DNA of 6,317 bases from Bacteroidales bacterium. Its GTDB lineage: Bacteria; Bacteroidota; Bacteroidia; Bacteroidales; P3. Each line of letters starts with the position of its first letter. The stretch's first letter is position 1. The stretch covers positions 1-6,317 of the forward strand of contig JAGNRX010000073.1 in assembly GCA_017988355.1 (NCBI GenBank). Direction: 5' to 3'. Below the pieces are notes generated by a model. That model was given only the letters and a program-made list of their open reading frames with translations. It did not search any database and had not been told where the DNA came from. The translations under genes and the position numbers were made by a program. Of this stretch, positions 6,249-6,317 are shown one piece after another.

Positions 6249-6317
6249 ATGCTTGATTCTACTGATTTTAAACAAAGTAAGGAGATATTACTTAGCCACC
6301 TACTCTCTTTACTTTAT
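6249..6317 (+). CDS. Possible start of a gene running off the right edge
   Basis: ATG at 6249 opens a frame of 23 codons (MLDSTDFKQSKEILLSHLL...) that is still open at the last base. The composition is plausible for a soluble N-terminus, but the length is too short to judge, no promoter consensus is seen between the array and the ATG, and a second frame is also open here. If real, the palindromic array would lie immediately upstream of this gene. Confidence 0.25.
   Translation, partial: MLDSTDFKQSKEILLSHLLSLLY

Larger units (their letters stand above)
5980..6317. other. Region upstream of dxs without a convincing gene
   Basis: AT-rich stretch beyond the dxs promoter. It holds a 24-codon lysine-rich reading frame with an internal 21-bp duplication (6037-6111), the 22-bp palindromic array (6138-6221) with its flanking direct repeat, and a reading frame that runs off the right edge from 6249. 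In the array every reading frame on both strands is closed, by TAG on + and TAA on - recurring every 22 bases. No tRNA or transposase sequence was recognised. Confidence 0.6.

Overview
This is a low-GC bacterial window that most likely comes from a member of the Bacteroidota, probably a Bacteroidales-like anaerobe. The placement rests on two things. First, two excellent or near-consensus Bacteroidota-type promoters (TTTG, about 20 bp, TAnnTTTG) stand in front of the two main transcription units, and A-rich leaders replace strong Shine-Dalgarno sites. Second, the gene families present fit that phylum: an MmdA/PccB-type carboxyltransferase paired with a small separate biotin carrier, and Dxs. 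The genus cannot be read from this sequence.

Layout. Positions 1-1311 (+) are the 3' part of an MsbA-type ABC exporter (fused membrane domain and ATPase) whose start lies before the window. A complete low-molecular-weight protein tyrosine phosphatase (1332-1805, +) follows after 20 bp, probably in the same transcript. A 207-bp gap then carries the promoter of a two-gene unit: an acyl-CoA carboxyltransferase (about 2013-3560, +) and a biotinyl carrier protein (3612-3989, +). This unit meets dxs (4013-5923, -) tail to tail across only 23 bp. The dxs gene has its own promoter at about 5946-5979. From 5924 to the end there is no convincing gene. That stretch holds a tiny lysine-rich reading frame with a 21-bp duplication, a striking array of four 22-bp units, each a near-palindrome (6138-6221) flanked by an 8-bp direct repeat, and possibly the first codons of another gene at the very end.

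How the genes fit together. The carboxyltransferase and biotin carrier are two parts of one biotin-dependent enzyme, either a propionyl/acyl-CoA carboxylase or the methylmalonyl-CoA decarboxylase of propionate-forming anaerobes. The third part, a biotin carboxylase or a sodium-pumping membrane subunit, is not in the window and must be encoded elsewhere if the enzyme works. Dxs starts the non-mevalonate isoprenoid pathway and is independent. The ABC exporter and phosphatase are a plausible but unproven functional pair.

The most unusual item is the palindromic 22-bp array. It is non-coding in all six frames and its imperfections are G-U-compatible only on the + strand, which hints at a structured RNA or a multi-site DNA element. 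No CRISPR, tRNA, rRNA or transposase gene was seen.
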